From the NCBI RefSeq assembly GCF_040869045.1, contig NC_090323.1:156012426-156076425 (forward strand): a stretch of DNA of 64,000 nucleotides, read 5' to 3'. Shown here in pieces: positions 21,120-32,510 of the stretch (its first letter is position 1; every line of letters starts with the position of its first letter). Below the pieces are notes generated by a model. That model had not been told where the DNA came from and ran no database searches. It was given only the letters and a program-made list of their open reading frames with translations. Position numbers and translations under genes: made by a program. The stretch comes from Eurosta solidaginis. Its lineage: Eukaryota > Arthropoda > Insecta > Diptera > Tephritidae.

Positions 21120-21970
21120 GAACCGAAAACACCGTCATCTGAAATTGCAGCATTTGTGAACGAAAGCATGGGACCGATATACATCCTCGTACTGTCCGAA
21201 GAGTGATAAATTTCCATGGTTACAAGGCCCGAGTCTGCAGGAAAAAGCCTTTAATAAGCAAGGTGAACCGAGCTAAGCGACTTTCATTTGCTAAAGGGCA
21301 TATATGCAAGAAAGTTGAGTTTTGGGACAAGGTCATACTTTCCCATGAGAGTAAGTTCTGTGCTTACCAGTCAGATGGGCGTACTTTGATTTGCAGAAGG
21401 CAGTATACCGCATTACATCCTAAGAATATTCAAACTACGGTTAAATACGGTTACAGTGGAGACATGGTATGGGGTTGTATGTCGTCTGCTGGGGTCAGAG
21501 ACATCGTATATATAGAAAATACAAGGCATAAGTATTCCTTCTTGAATATACTTAAAGAAAGCTTGACAAAGAGCCCGCGAAAGCTGGGTATAGAAACCTA
21601 TTACCACTTTCAGAACAACAACGACTCCAAGCACACTGTCGAAATTGTTTGTTTGTGGATCTTATATAAAACTCCACACACCTTAAAACACCCCCACAAT
21701 GACCGGAGTTAAATCCCATAGAACATCTATGTGATCATCTTGCCAGAAAGACCAGAAAACGCCATATAACATCAAAAAACTTACCAAAGGAATTAATAAA
21801 GGAAGAATGGGCAAAAATCGGTCCTGATGTTACAAAAAATTGGTACACGCATTGCCTTATCGGCTTCAAGAAGTCGAAAAGTCCAAAAGAAGACAAACCA
21901 AATATTAGAAACTGATATATTTCATTAATTTTGTTAATTAATTCAAGGTGACGAACACTTTTGTCCACAT
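21120..21970 (+). pseudogene. Tc1-type transposase, C-terminal part and 3' end
   Basis: Resumes with EPKTPSSEIA; one frameshift follows near 21173, then VINFHGYKARV..KKPLISKVNRAKRL and a TGA at 21701. The DD34E triad is destroyed: the first Asp in SDESKF-like sequence is His (SHESKF), and the Asp expected in DNDPKH is Asn (NNDSKH); the Glu in LNPIEHL is kept. Ends at about 21970 with CGAACACTTTTGTCCAC, a Tc1-like terminal repeat. Together with 15960-16130 this is one gene interrupted by DR copy A. Confidence 0.9.
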
Positions 21971-22094
21971 AGGTTAGGTTGAACTGGCCGGTCCACTTAT
22001 TTCCTTCATAAAGATGAATGTTTGTAATAAAACTAGGCAAATGGTTTAACAAAAATACGCACTTGAAATAATACTTTGTATCAAAAACCTTAAA

Positions 22095-22165
22095 CTATAT
22101 AAAAGCTCTCAGCTGAGTATATAATTTTCGGTAACGCCCGAACATACACACCCCTACTTGTTTAT
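22095..22165 (-). repeat. DR 5'-end fragment
   Basis: Reverse orientation: AGCTCTCAGCTGAGTATATAA followed by a decayed form of the TTCGGGTGTAACCGAA palindrome and CCCTACTTG. Only the terminal about 60 bp remain. Confidence 0.6.
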
Positions 22166-22519
22166 GAAGTTTATTGGCGCGGCTTTAATATTATATTAAT
22201 AGTTAACACAAAGTAATCACAAAAACCGGATTTGTGGTTTATAATTGCACGTAAATGGTCTCAATACTAATCCCACACATGCACAATATTTAATCTCTTT
22301 AGGTATTTATGTTATCATTGTTACTGCTACCCTATTGATTTAATTTTTTTAGTCGATACTCTTGTAAAATTTAGCCATTATAATTACACAGCTACGATAA
22401 ATAGGTACACAGGAACAAAATGATTATCAGGTATTAACTAATATTGCTTTATTTATGATTTATAAGTATCAAATGATACGGGCTTATCACACATTAAAGC
22501 AAAAGTCAAAATATGCACC
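22166..22519. other. Upstream region of the protease gene
   Basis: AT-rich and free of recognisable repeats, so it may carry the gene's regulatory sequence. No specific binding site is claimed. Confidence 0.35.
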
Positions 22520-22529
22520 TATAAAAATA
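22520..22529 (+). promoter_or_regulatory. TATA box of the protease gene
   Basis: CTATAAAAATAG lies 58-68 bp upstream of the ATG. Transcription would start near 22550 and leave a leader of about 35 nt, typical for strongly expressed gut protease genes. Confidence 0.65.
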
Positions 22530-22586
22530 GCCAGCACAAAAAAATTGAGACTCTTATACAATTGAGACGACATACAACATTATAAG

Positions 22587-23547
22587 ATGAGGGTAATTTT
22601 CGCTTTCACTTTACTCTTTGCAGCCGCTATAGCTTCTAGTATCCCCGTTAAACCAGCTTTCATCGAAGACTTAGTAGCTTCATCCCCAGTGTTAAGTGAA
22701 CGTATAACAAATGGTAATCGGGCGACATCTGGCCAATTTCCCCACCAAGTGGGTTTGCTTGCTACTCGGAAAGAGGGTAATTATTGGTGCGGTGGCTCTC
22801 TGATCGGACCGACATGGGTTTTAACAGCAGCTCATTGCACAGATCGGTAAAAAAAATATCATCTGTTGTAAAAGTGTTTATGAAAAACAATAACTTTCAA
22901 TATTTTTTTATGTGTAGGGTTTTCAGGGTTGTAGTCTACATGGGCAGCACTGTGCGCACTGCTTATAGAACTAAGTATACAGTTAACTCTGATAATATAT
23001 ACCAACATGCCGAATTTGATGGTGACAATCTTAACAATGACATTTCATTGATCAAGATTCCTGCAGTTTCGTATAACAAAGACATTTCCGCTATTAAATT
23101 GCCTTCCATGTCTTCCATTCTCTCAACATATACTGGTAGTTATGCTTTTACTTCGGGATGGGGAAGGATTAGTGATTGTGAGTGAATCGTTTTGATACAC
23201 AATGTTGATGCTAAACATAAACAATTATTTTCGTAAATATTTCAGCATCAACGGTTGTTTCGAATTTGAATTATGCTCGTCTGACGGTTATAAGTAATTC
23301 TGAATGTGCTCAAACTTATGATACAAAATTTGTCGTCAGCAGCACTTTATGCATATCTACTCCAAGCGGTACTTCTACTTGTCAAGGTGATTCTGGTGGT
23401 CCGTTGGTTCTTGAATCAGATGGTTCACTTATTGGCGTGACATCATTTGTATCATCTGAAGGTTGTGCATCTGGTTCTCCAGCCGGTTTTACCCGAGTTA
23501 CTAGTTATCTTGATTGGATTCGGAAGAGAACTAGCATTTCCTACTAA
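22587..23547 (+). CDS. Secreted chymotrypsin-like serine protease (S1A, brachyurin/Jonah-like), three exons
   Basis: Exons 22587-22846, 22927-23177 and 23246-23547 give 270 residues. Residues 1-18 are a signal peptide; cleavage after Arg39 would release a mature chain starting ITNG. The catalytic triad is complete: His83 in TAAHC, Asp125 in NDISL, Ser220 in GDSGGP. Six cysteines fit three conserved disulfides. The S1 pocket base is Ser214 (position 189 in chymotrypsin), with Val at 216, so chymotrypsin- or elastase-like preference is inferred. The ending [14 protein letters not shown] is typical of fly midgut enzymes. No frame damage is visible, so the gene is probably functional, secreted and digestive. 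A TATA box lies upstream and repeats flank both sides. Confidence 0.93.
22847..22926 (+). other. Protease intron 1 (80 bp)
   Basis: GTAAAA donor after GATCG and TTTTCAG acceptor before GGTTGTAG. The nearer TGTGTAG at 22917 would bring a stop in frame, so 22926 is chosen. Phase 2. Confidence 0.85.
23178..23245 (+). other. Protease intron 2 (68 bp)
   Basis: GTGAGT donor after AGTGATT and ATTTCAG acceptor before CATCAACG. Joining restores ISDSSTVVS in frame. Phase 1. Confidence 0.88.
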
Positions 23548-23611
23548 AATTATATTACTAGCTAGAGATAAAGCAAATATAATAACGATAATAATAATAA
23601 TAGCTTAGCAG

Positions 23612-23862
23612 AATATACCTACGTGGAGATTTAGGACGAGCTTCGCTTCCAATTTGCGTCGTGCTACCTTATTATTTTTTCTATAAAATGGATCCTACAT
23701 TCTTTATGCTTAATTCGAAGTGTATATGCAAGGCAGATGCATTTTCTCAGTGTTTCCCAAACAACTTTTGGGGATGGCCCAGCTCAAAACTTTTTTAAAA
23801 TTATTCTGTCGTTGCTGCTCCCGGGAATTGAACCCACCCCTTCGGTGTGGTGGCCGAGTAAG
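23612..23862 (-). mobile_element. tRNA-derived SINE, old copy
   Basis: Reverse orientation; the minus strand carries GGGTTCAATTCCCGGGAG (B box, about 23818-23838) and the SINE body ending in GAAGCGAAGCTCGTCC. More diverged than the copies at 40103 and 43029. Confidence 0.6.
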
Positions 23863-23964
23863 CTGCAAGAAAAGTATGTTCTTTATATGAAATAGTGTTG
23901 GGAAACCGCGCCTAAGATGGACAAATTTATAGTGAACAAATTTTGTGCGAGCACATATCCAGCA

Positions 23965-25338
23965 TTTTTTATACTCAGTTGAGTAGAGCTCACAGAGTAT
24001 ATTAACTTTGATTGGATAACGGTTGGTTGTACAGGTATAAAGGAATCGAGATAGATATAGACTTCCATATATCAAAATCATCAGGATCGCAAAAAATTTT
24101 TATTGAGCCATGTCCGTCCGTCCGTCCGTTAACACGATAACTTGAGTAAATTTTGAGGTATCTTGATGAAATTTGGTATGTAGGTTCCTGAGCACTCATA
24201 TCAGATCGCTATTTAAAATGAACGATATCGGACTATAACCACGCCCACTTTTTCGATATCGAAAATTTCGAAAAACCGAAAAAGTGCGATAACTCATTAC
24301 TAAAGACGGATAAAGCGATGAAACTTATTAGGTGAGTTGAACTTATGACGCAGAATAGAAAATTAGTAAAATTTTGGAAAATGGGCGTGGCACCGCCCAC
24401 TTTTAAAAGAAGGTAATTTAAAAGTTTTGCAAGCTGTAATTTGGCACTCGTTGAAGATATCATTATGAATTTGGCAGGAACGTTACTCCTATTTCTGTAT
24501 GTATGTTTATTAAAAATTAGCAAAGTCGGAGAACGCCACGCCCACTTTAAAAAAATTTTTTTTTAAAGTAAAATGTTAACAAAAAATGTAATATCTTAAC
24601 AGTATATAAGTAAATTATATCAACATTCAACTCCAGTAATTATATGGTGCAACAAAATAAAATACAAAAATAAAAGAAAATTTAAAAATGGGCGTGGCTC
24701 CGCCCTTTTTCATTTAATTTGTCTAAGATACTTTTAATGCTATAAGTCTAACAAAAATTTACCAATCCTTGTGAAATTTGGTACGGGCTTAGATTCTAGG
24801 ACGATAACTTATTTCTGTGAAAAAGGGCGAAATCGGCCACGCCCAGTTTTTTATACACAGTCGACCGTCTGTCCTTCCGCTCGTTCGTTAACACGAAAAC
24901 TTGAGCAAAAATCGATATATCTTTACGAAACTCAGTTCACGTGCTTATCTGAACTCACTTTGTATTGGTGTAAAAAATGACCGAAATCCGACTATGACCA
25001 CGCCCACTTTTTCGATATCGAAAATTACGAAAAATGAAAAAAATGCCATAATTCTATACCAAATATGAAAAAAGGGATGAAACATGGTAACTGGATTGGT
25101 TTATTGACGCAAAATATAACTTTAGAAAAAAACTTTGTAAAATGGGTGTGACACCTACCATATTAAGTAGAAGAAAATGAAAAAGTTCTGCAGGGCGAAA
25201 TAAAAAACCCTTGAAATCTTGGCAGGAATACAGTTCGTGGTATTACATATATAAATAAATTAGCGGTATCTAACAGATGATGTTCTGGGTCACCCTGGTC
25301 CACATTTTGTTCGATATCTGGAAAACGCCTTCACATTC
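23965..25338 (-). mobile_element. DR repeat copy B, first part
   Basis: Starts with the inverted 3' end (TTTTTTATACTCAGTTGAG) and runs through the GGACGGAC tract, both TCGATATCGAAAA palindromes and the CCACGCCC boxes to GGAAAACGCCTTCACAT. There a LINE is inserted. The DR sequence resumes at 36553 with ATACAACTATCACC, exactly the continuation seen uninterrupted in copy C at 42380-42400. Confidence 0.88.
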
Positions 25339-25358
25339 GTTTTATTTATTAATGATAT
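25339..25358 (+). pseudogene. LINE fragment left of the Gypsy insertion
   Basis: Encodes FVLFINDI, the block that follows the GPLLF motif in Jockey/CR1-type reverse transcriptases. It continues in frame as AIYFSFA at 35584 once the Gypsy element and one copy of ATAT are removed. It is 5'-truncated here, joined directly to DR copy B. Confidence 0.75.
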
Positions 25359-25972
25359 TGTTACGAATATTAGCAAAACTAAGGGGTGCTGCTATCTCTA
25401 CGCCGAAGCTAAACAGTGATATCATGCACATCCATAGATCAATCATTATGTATCTACATAAATGAAACAATAATTGCGTCTACACATATGTACCATGTAC
25501 GTATACGAGCAGCGGAGAATCAATGCACAAACACATGCATATATATGAGATACTCCCGAAAGTATACAATGAGAGAAGCTATAAAATCGTGCAATTGTAG
25601 TTACAGCTGAGAAATTTGACAGCTGATGGCAACTAGTAGATCCTGGAAATGGAAGCGCCTAGAAGATGCTAACGCTGAAATCAGAGAGTATAAAAGGCAG
25701 CAAATGTAGAGGCGCTGGAATTCAGTTTGATTTGAGCTATCAAGCAGTCATTGATTAAGCACGCAATCTGTCGGGCAATAGTAGAGTGCTCATTTGAGCT
25801 ATCAATCAGTTTGGTTATTAAGCCATCTAGTTGCAAAGTATAAGTGTTATTGTGAAGTACTTTAATAAAGGCCATATTTCCATTATTCAATAGTGGAGTC
25901 ATTTATTCAACAGTTTAGTGATTCGAACTTAGCCGAAGGGCAAATAAGAGGATTTGCAGTAAAATCGTTACA
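25359..25972 (+). mobile_element. Gypsy 5' LTR (614 bp)
   Basis: TGTTACGAATATTAGC start and AAAATCGTTACA end. GAGTATAAAAGGCAG (25685-25699) is the likely promoter box and AATAAAGGCC (25863-25872) the polyadenylation signal. A primer-binding-like TTGGTGTCAGAAG follows at 25974. Confidence 0.92.
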
Positions 25973-26023
25973 ATTGGTGTCAGAAGAGGAATTGTTGAAT
26001 AAATTCCAGAGGACAACAAGGAC

Positions 26024-26938
26024 ATGGCAAAGTTCAGTGAATTGAAGATCCAGCAACTAAAGAAGGAGTTGGAGAGCCATGGATTGAATGCAAGCGGCGT
26101 TAAACTCGAACTTCAGACACGGCTACGAGAGGCAATGGAAGCAGAAGGAATTGATGTGGACGAGTATGTCTTTTATCCTGATGGGGACGAGGCCATCCTT
26201 TGACGGGTCTGTTCCTTTTCAGGTCTTTAAGCTACAGTTTGAGAAGACCGCAACAGTGAACAACTGGAATGCTGAAGATAAAGTTGCTGCACTCTTCGTA
26301 GCATTGAAAGGGCCAGCTGCCGAAATTTTACAGACTATTCCAGAGTACGAACGGAACGTTATGAAAGCGAGCATATAAAACAGGTATTCCAAATTGAGTT
26401 GCAAAACCGTCACCAAAGAACGAATGAAACTTTGCAGGAGTTTGTCGGATGTTGAAAGGTTGGCACATTTGGCAAATGCGGACGCACCCGTGGAATACAC
26501 CGAGAGGGTAAAAATCCAGAGTTTTATAAATGGCATACGGGACGTAGAAAGGAAGCGAGCGACATATGCAAACCCAAAACCTACATTCGCAGAAACGGTA
26601 TCCCATGCACTGACTCAAGAAACAGCGTCGCTTTTGAGTAAGCCCGCATACAAAGCTCATCGCGTGGAAGTGGAAAGGCCAGACTGGGTAGACACAAATT
26701 TTGGAAGCATTGAAGGATACGCAGCAGAAGAATAATGATGCAGTCAAATGCTTTAAGTGTGGAAAGCCAGGACGCATTGCGCGTTATTGCAACACCAATC
26801 CTAACAGTTCCAACAATGTGGGTGGTCGTAAATGCAGAGCTGAAGGAGATGAGCAGATCTCCAAGACCAATCAATCGTTAAACTAAAGCGAGTCAGCCGC
26901 AAAGGGCGACAGTTGGCTCCCTCAATTGAATGCCCCAT
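26024..26938 (+). pseudogene. Gypsy gag, first copy
   Basis: ATG at 26024 opens a SAP-like motif (FSELKIQQLKKELE...LELQTRL) of 59 codons ending in TGA at 26201. A capsid region follows in another frame (FKLQFEK..NNWNAEDKVAAL..ALKGPAAEIL). About 34 bp present in the second copy near 31980 are missing here (near 26358). The zinc knuckle CFKCGKPG.IARYC has Arg in place of His. The RTE LINE splits the gene-protease junction at 26939-26950. Confidence 0.85.
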
Positions 26939-26950
26939 AATCTCTATCTC
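26939..26950 (+). repeat. 12-bp target-site duplication of the RTE LINE (left)
   Basis: AATCTCTATCTC, repeated exactly at 29750-29761. Joining the flanks restores an open Gypsy frame (ECPIISISHKLESS). Confidence 0.9.
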
Positions 26951-29749
26951 TATTCTATTGTGACATATATTGGAGTGACCATGCGAATAAGCGCAGTTTC
27001 GGCGTCGGATTCGTGGTGGGAGAGAGACTTTGTCGCCAAGTGCTGGCGTTCACGCCTGTGGACGAGCGTCTCGCCGCTATCCGAATAAAAGCAAAATTTT
27101 TTAATATATCATTCATCTGCGCCCATGCGCCGACAGAGGAGAAAGACGATGAGGTGAAAGACACTTTTTATGAACAATTAGAACGCACATACGAGCACTG
27201 CCCCCGTCATGATATAAAAGTCGTGCTTGGCGACTTTAACGCCAGGGTGCCCAAAGAAGGTGTTTTTGGCCCTACAGTCGGAAAGTTCAGCCTACACAAT
27301 GAAACTTCTCCTAACGGACTGAGGCTGATTGACTTTGCCGGTGCTCGAAACATGGTCATATCAAGCACGAGGTTCATGCATAAAAAGATACATCAAGCTA
27401 CATGGCTGTCTCCTGATCGAAATATTCGCAATCAGATCGATCACGTTGTGATAGACGGACGGCATGCCTCCAGTGTTTTAGATGTGCGCACGATCCAATG
27501 ACCTAATATCGATTCGGACCATTATCTCGTTGCAGCCAAAATACGCACCCGCCTCAACGCGGCTAAAAACAAGGAACAAAAAACACAAGGAAAGCTAGAC
27601 GTCGAAAAGCTTCAATCACAACAGACTGCCAATGATTTCGCAACTCGACTCTCACACCTGCTCTCTGAGGGCATAACTCATCCTGAAGGAATACAGGAGC
27701 AGTGGGAGCATATCTCCAAAGCACTTCGTACCGCCACCGAGGAAAAAATTGGTTACGGGCGGCCACGAAAAAACAACTGGTATGATGAAGAATGCCGCGT
27801 TGCAACCGAAAGAAAAGACGCTGCCTACAGGGCTACGTTAAAAGCGAGCGCGACAAGAGGAGTGTGTGAACGCTATCGTGAGTTGAAAAGGGAAGCGAGA
27901 CGCCTTTTCAGGAAGAAAAAAGCAGAAGCAGAAAGGCGTGAGTGCGAGGAGCTTGAGCTGCTAGCCACCAGGAATAACGCCCGAAAATCTACCAAAAAAT
28001 ACGGCGACAGACGGAAGGTTTTAAGACCGGGGCAAACTCCTGTAGGAATGAAAACGGCGACCTTGTAACTGATGTCCAAAGAGTGCTTAGATTATGGAGG
28101 GAACTCTTCTCTGCTCTCCTAAATGGAGGCAGCAATTCACCGCGCAGAGATGAAGAACCCGATCCCGCAATCGATGATGATGGAATATATGTCCCCCCGC
28201 CCGATTATGACGAAGTTAGAATAGCAATAACCAGATTGAAAAACAACAAGGCCGTGGGCGCTGATGGATTGCCTGCGGAGCTATTCAAGTTCGGTGGCGA
28301 GGAGTTGGTAAGGCGCATGCAGCAGCTTCTTAGCAAAATATGGGCGGACGAAAGCATGCCCGACGGTTGGAATCTAAGTGTTCTTTGCCCAGTCCACAAG
28401 AAGGGGGATACTGCAAAATGCACCAACTATCGTGGAATCAGCCTTCTTAATATCGCATATAAGGTCCTTTCAAGTGTATTGTGCGAAAGATTGAAGCCCA
28501 CTGTGAACCGGCTGATTGGACCTTATCAGTGCGGCTTCAGACCTGGTAAATCTACCATCGACCAGATTTTCACAATGCGCCAAATCTTGGAAAAAACCCG
28601 TGAAAAGAGAATCGACACACATCACCTCTTCGTCGACTTTAAAGCCGCCTTCGGCAGCACGAAAAGGAGCTGCCTATATGCCGCTATGTCTGAATTTGGT
28701 TTCCCCGCAAAACTTATACGGCTGTGCAAAATGACGTTGAGCAACACCATCAGCTCAGTCAGAATTGGGAAGGACCTCTCCGAGCCGTTCGAAACTAAAC
28801 GAGGTTTCAGACAGGGTGACCCCTATCGTGCGATTTCTTTAATTTGATGCTGGAGAAAATTATACTAGCTGCAGAACTTAACCGCACTGGAACAATATAC
28901 TATAAAAGCGTGCAATTACTGGCATATGCTGATGACATTGATATCATCGGCCTAAACACCCGCGCTGTTAGTTCTGCTTACTCCAAGCTGGAAAAAGAAG
29001 CGGTAAAGATGGGTTTGATGGTGAATGAGGACAAAACGAAGTACCTGCTGTCATCGAGCAAAGAGTCAGCGCATATGCGCCTTGGCAACCACGCTACTGT
29101 TGGCAGCCATAATTTCGAAATAGTAAAAGACTTCGTTTATTTGGAAACCAGCATCAACACTAGCAACAACATCAGCACTGAAATCCAGCGAAAAATCAAT
29201 CTTGCCAATAAATGCTACTTTGGACTAGGTAGGTAATTGAAAAGTAAAGTCCTCTCTCGGCGAACGAAAATCGTACTCTACAAGTCACTTATCGTACCCG
29301 TCCTGCTATATGGGGCAGAAGCACGGACCATGACAACAGCAGATGAAGCGGCTTTGGGAGTGTTCGAGAGAAAAGTTCTTCGAAAGATTTATGGACCTTT
29401 ACGCGTTGGCGATGGCGAGTACCGAAGAAGATTTAATGATGAGCTGTACGAGCTATACGCAGACATCAACATAGTCCAGCGAATTAAAGCGCAGCGGCTG
29501 CGCTGGCTAGGCCATGTTATGCGAATGAAAGATGATGCTCCGGCCAAGAAAGTGTTTCTATCGGAACCCGCCTATGGAAGCAGAGGTAGAGGGCGGCCCC
29601 CACTCCGTTGGAAGGACCAGGTGGAAAACGATTTAAACTCCCTTGGTGTGACCAATTGGCGCCGGTTGGCGGAGCGAAGGAGCGACTGGCGCGCCTTGTT
29701 GGACGGCCATAACCGTTTAGACGGTTAAGCGCCAATTAAGTAAGTAAGT
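26951..29749 (+). pseudogene. RTE-clade LINE, 5'-truncated, inserted in Gypsy
   Basis: The coding frame starts inside the endonuclease (CDIYWSDHAN, FGVGFVVGERL), with VVLGDFNARV and NQIDHVVI. RT follows with NYRGISLLNIAYK, GFRPGKSTIDQI and LAYADDIDII (28918-28947), then the C-terminal VLLYGAE...FERKVLRKIYGP and RLRWLGHVMRM. The 3' end is a GTAA repeat (29738-29749), as RTE elements have. Damage: TGA at 27499-27501 (from CGA), frameshifts near 28065 and 28830, and TAA at 29234-29236 (from CAA). Domains and tail identify the RTE clade. Confidence 0.93.
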
Positions 29750-29761
29750 AATCTCTATCTC

Positions 29762-30818
29762 ACAAACTGGAAAGTTCAAGCAATCTTACTGTTGGAGGAC
29801 ATGTGGATGGAAAGGAACGTTTACTGACTGTAGATACGGGTGCATCCAATTCCATTATTCGAGTGGATTTAGTCAACAAGAACATAAGACCATTGCATGG
29901 AGCAAGATTGCGTACAGCCACTGGAGAAGACAGCACAGTTCTAGGAGAAGTATCATGTGAAGTCGCAATTGGGAACGTCACGGTAGTACACAATTTTATA
30001 GTGGCAGAGATTGTTGATGAAATCATAATTGGAGTGGACTTCTTAATCGACCAGGGCATCAAGATCGACATGCAAAGCAAGACGATGCGATATAAGAACA
30101 TGGATGTATCACTTAATTTCGGCTACGAGAGAGGCTACAGCAGTAAACGAGTGCTGGTGGAAGAGAGTCAGCAAATACCACCAAAATCCGAAGCAGTCAT
30201 CTGGGCAAAGGTTGATGGAGATTGTGGGACAAACAAATTGTGGGTTGTCGAAGCAGCAAACAAATCAGCACCGAACATACTTGTAGGAAAAATCCTGGCT
30301 ATGGCAAAACAAGATGGACGTATTCCGGTAAGAGTACTCAGTGAGTTCAAGTCACCACTCAAACTGACCAAAGGAGCTATTTTGGGAAGATGCCAAGAGG
30401 CTGAAGTAATTATTAACCGTGAACAGCTCCAGGAACACGTTTCATCTAGTAATACTGATCTTTCAAATGACATCACGGAATGGACGGAGGGGCTAGAGGA
30501 AGATTATCAGAGTAAGGCAAAGAAACTGCTCCTAAAGTACGCAAACATATTTGACCAGGATGGTTCCAAACCAGGCCGCACCAATGTTGTGAAACATCAA
30601 ATTAACACTGGAGACGCGAGGCCGATACGTCAAGCTCCACGTAGTGTTCCACTGGCGAAGCGGGAAGTTGTGAGTCAAATTATACAAGAAATGAGCGACA
30701 GCGGCGTCATCGAACCATCAGCTAGGCCCTGGAGCTCACCAGTAGTACTTGTAAAGAAGAAGGATGTAAAAATGAGGTTTTGCGTGGACTACCGGAAGTT
30801 GAATGACGTTACGAAAAA
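29762..30818 (+). pseudogene. Gypsy protease and N-terminal reverse transcriptase
   Basis: One open frame with the aspartic protease (VDTGASNSII near 29828, and IIIGVDFLIDQG), then the linker and RT start (VVKHQINTGDARPIRQ, ARPWSSPVVLVKKKD, RFCVDYRKLNDVTKK). It breaks at 30818, where flank sequence GGGCGAAATAAAAAA begins. The missing continuation is found 1.7 kb downstream at about 32511. Confidence 0.9.
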
Positions 30819-30984
30819 GGGCGAAATAAAAAACCCTTGAAATCTTGGCAGGAATACAGTTCGTGGTATTACATATATAAATAAATTAGCGGTATCCAAC
30901 AGATGATGTTCTGGGTCACCCTAGTCCACATTTTGTTCGATATATGGAAAACGCCTTCACATTCGTTTTATTTATTAATGATAT

Positions 30985-31598
30985 TGTTACGAATATTAGC
31001 AAAACTAAGGGGTGCTGCTATCTCTAAGCCGATGCTAAACAGTGATATCATGCACATCCATAGATCAATCATTATGTATCTACATAAACGAAACAATAAT
31101 TGCGTCTACACATATGTACCATGTACGTATACGAGCAGCGGAGAATCAATGTACAAACACATGCATATATCTGAGATACTCCTGAAAGTATACAATGAGA
31201 GAAGCTATAAAATCGTTCAATTGTAGTTACAGCTGAGAAATTTGAGAGCAGATGGCAACTAGTAGGTTCTGGAAATGGAAGCGCCTAGAAAATGCTAACG
31301 TTGAAATCAGAGAGTATAAAAGGCAGCAAATGTAGAGGCGCTGGAATTCAGTTTGATTTGAGCTATCAAGCAGTCATTGATTAAGCACGCAATCTGTAGG
31401 GCAATAGTAGAGTTTTCATTTGAGCTATCAATTAGTTTGGTTCTTAAGCCATATAGTTGCAAAGTATAAGTGTTATTGTTAAGTACTTTAATAAAGGCCA
31501 TTTTTCCATTACTCAATATTGGAGTCGTTTATTCAACAGTTTAGTGATTCGAACTTAGCCGAAGGGCAAATAAGAGCATTTGCAGTAAAATCGTTACA
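30985..31598 (+). mobile_element. Gypsy LTR, internal duplicate (614 bp)
   Basis: Same length and boxes as 25359-25972, with scattered single-base differences. Preceded by ATAT and followed by the same primer-binding-like TTGGTGTCAG. Confidence 0.92.
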
Positions 31599-31649
31599 AT
31601 TGGTGTCAGAAGAGGAATTGTTGAATAAATTCCAGAGGACAACAAGGAC

Positions 31650-32510
31650 ATGGCAAAGTTCAGTGAATTGAAGATCCAGCAACTAAAGAAGGAGTTGGAG
31701 AGCCGTGGATTGAATACAAGCGGCGTTAAACTCGAACTTCAGACACGGCTACGAGAGGCAATGGAAGCAGAAAGAATTGACGTGGACGAGTATGTCTTTT
31801 ATCCTGATGGGGACGAGACCATCCTTTGACGGGTCTGTTCCTTTTCAGGTCTTTAAGCTACAGTTTGAGAAGACCGCAACAGTGAACAATTGGAATGCTG
31901 AAGATAAAGTTGCTGCACTCTTCGTAGCATTGAAAGGGCCAGCTGCCGAAATTTTACAGATTATTCAAGACTACGAACGGGACAGCTATGAAGCATTGAT
32001 GGCCGCTGTCGAGAGACGTTATGAAAGCGAGCATAGAAAACAGATATTCCAAATTGAGTTGCAAAACCGTCACCAAAGAGCGAATGAAACTTTGCAGGAG
32101 TTTGTCGGATGTTGAAAGGTTGGCACATTTGGCAAATGCGGACGCACCCCCAGAGTTTTATAAATGGCATACGGGACGTAGAAAGGAAGCGAGCGACATA
32201 TGCAAACCCAAAAACCTAAAATCGCAGAAACGGTATCCCATGCACTGACTCAAGAAACAGCGTCGCTTTTGAGTAAGCCCGCATACAAAGCTCATCGCGT
32301 GGAAGTGGAAAGGCCAGACTGGGTAGACACAGATTTTGGAAGCATTGCAGGATACGCAGCAGAAGAATAATGATGCAGTCAAATGCTTTAAGTATGGAAA
32401 GCCAGGGAACATTGCGCGTTATTGCAACACCAACCCTAACAGTTCCAACAATGTGGGTGGTCGTAAATGCAGAGCTGAAGGAGATGAGCAGATCTCCAAG
32501 ACCAATCAAT
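31650..32510 (+). pseudogene. Gypsy gag, second copy
   Basis: Same SAP-like start and capsid as the first copy. It keeps the segment around SYEALMAAVERRYESEH missing there, but has lost part of the region after NADAP. The zinc knuckle is worse: Cys to Tyr and His to Asn. Not translatable as one frame. Confidence 0.85.

Larger units (their letters stand above)
30819..32510 (+). repeat. Duplicated segment: DR/LINE flank + LTR + gag inside pol
   Basis: Matches 25193-26875 with a constant offset of 5626 bp at its start: DR copy B sequence, the FVLFINDI LINE scrap, ATAT, a full LTR and gag to the zinc knuckle. It separates KLNDVTKK from RIDDTL, which are neighbours in an intact RT, losing only a few codons. 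A flank-plus-5'-end duplication inserted in pol explains this better than a second independent insertion. Confidence 0.85.
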
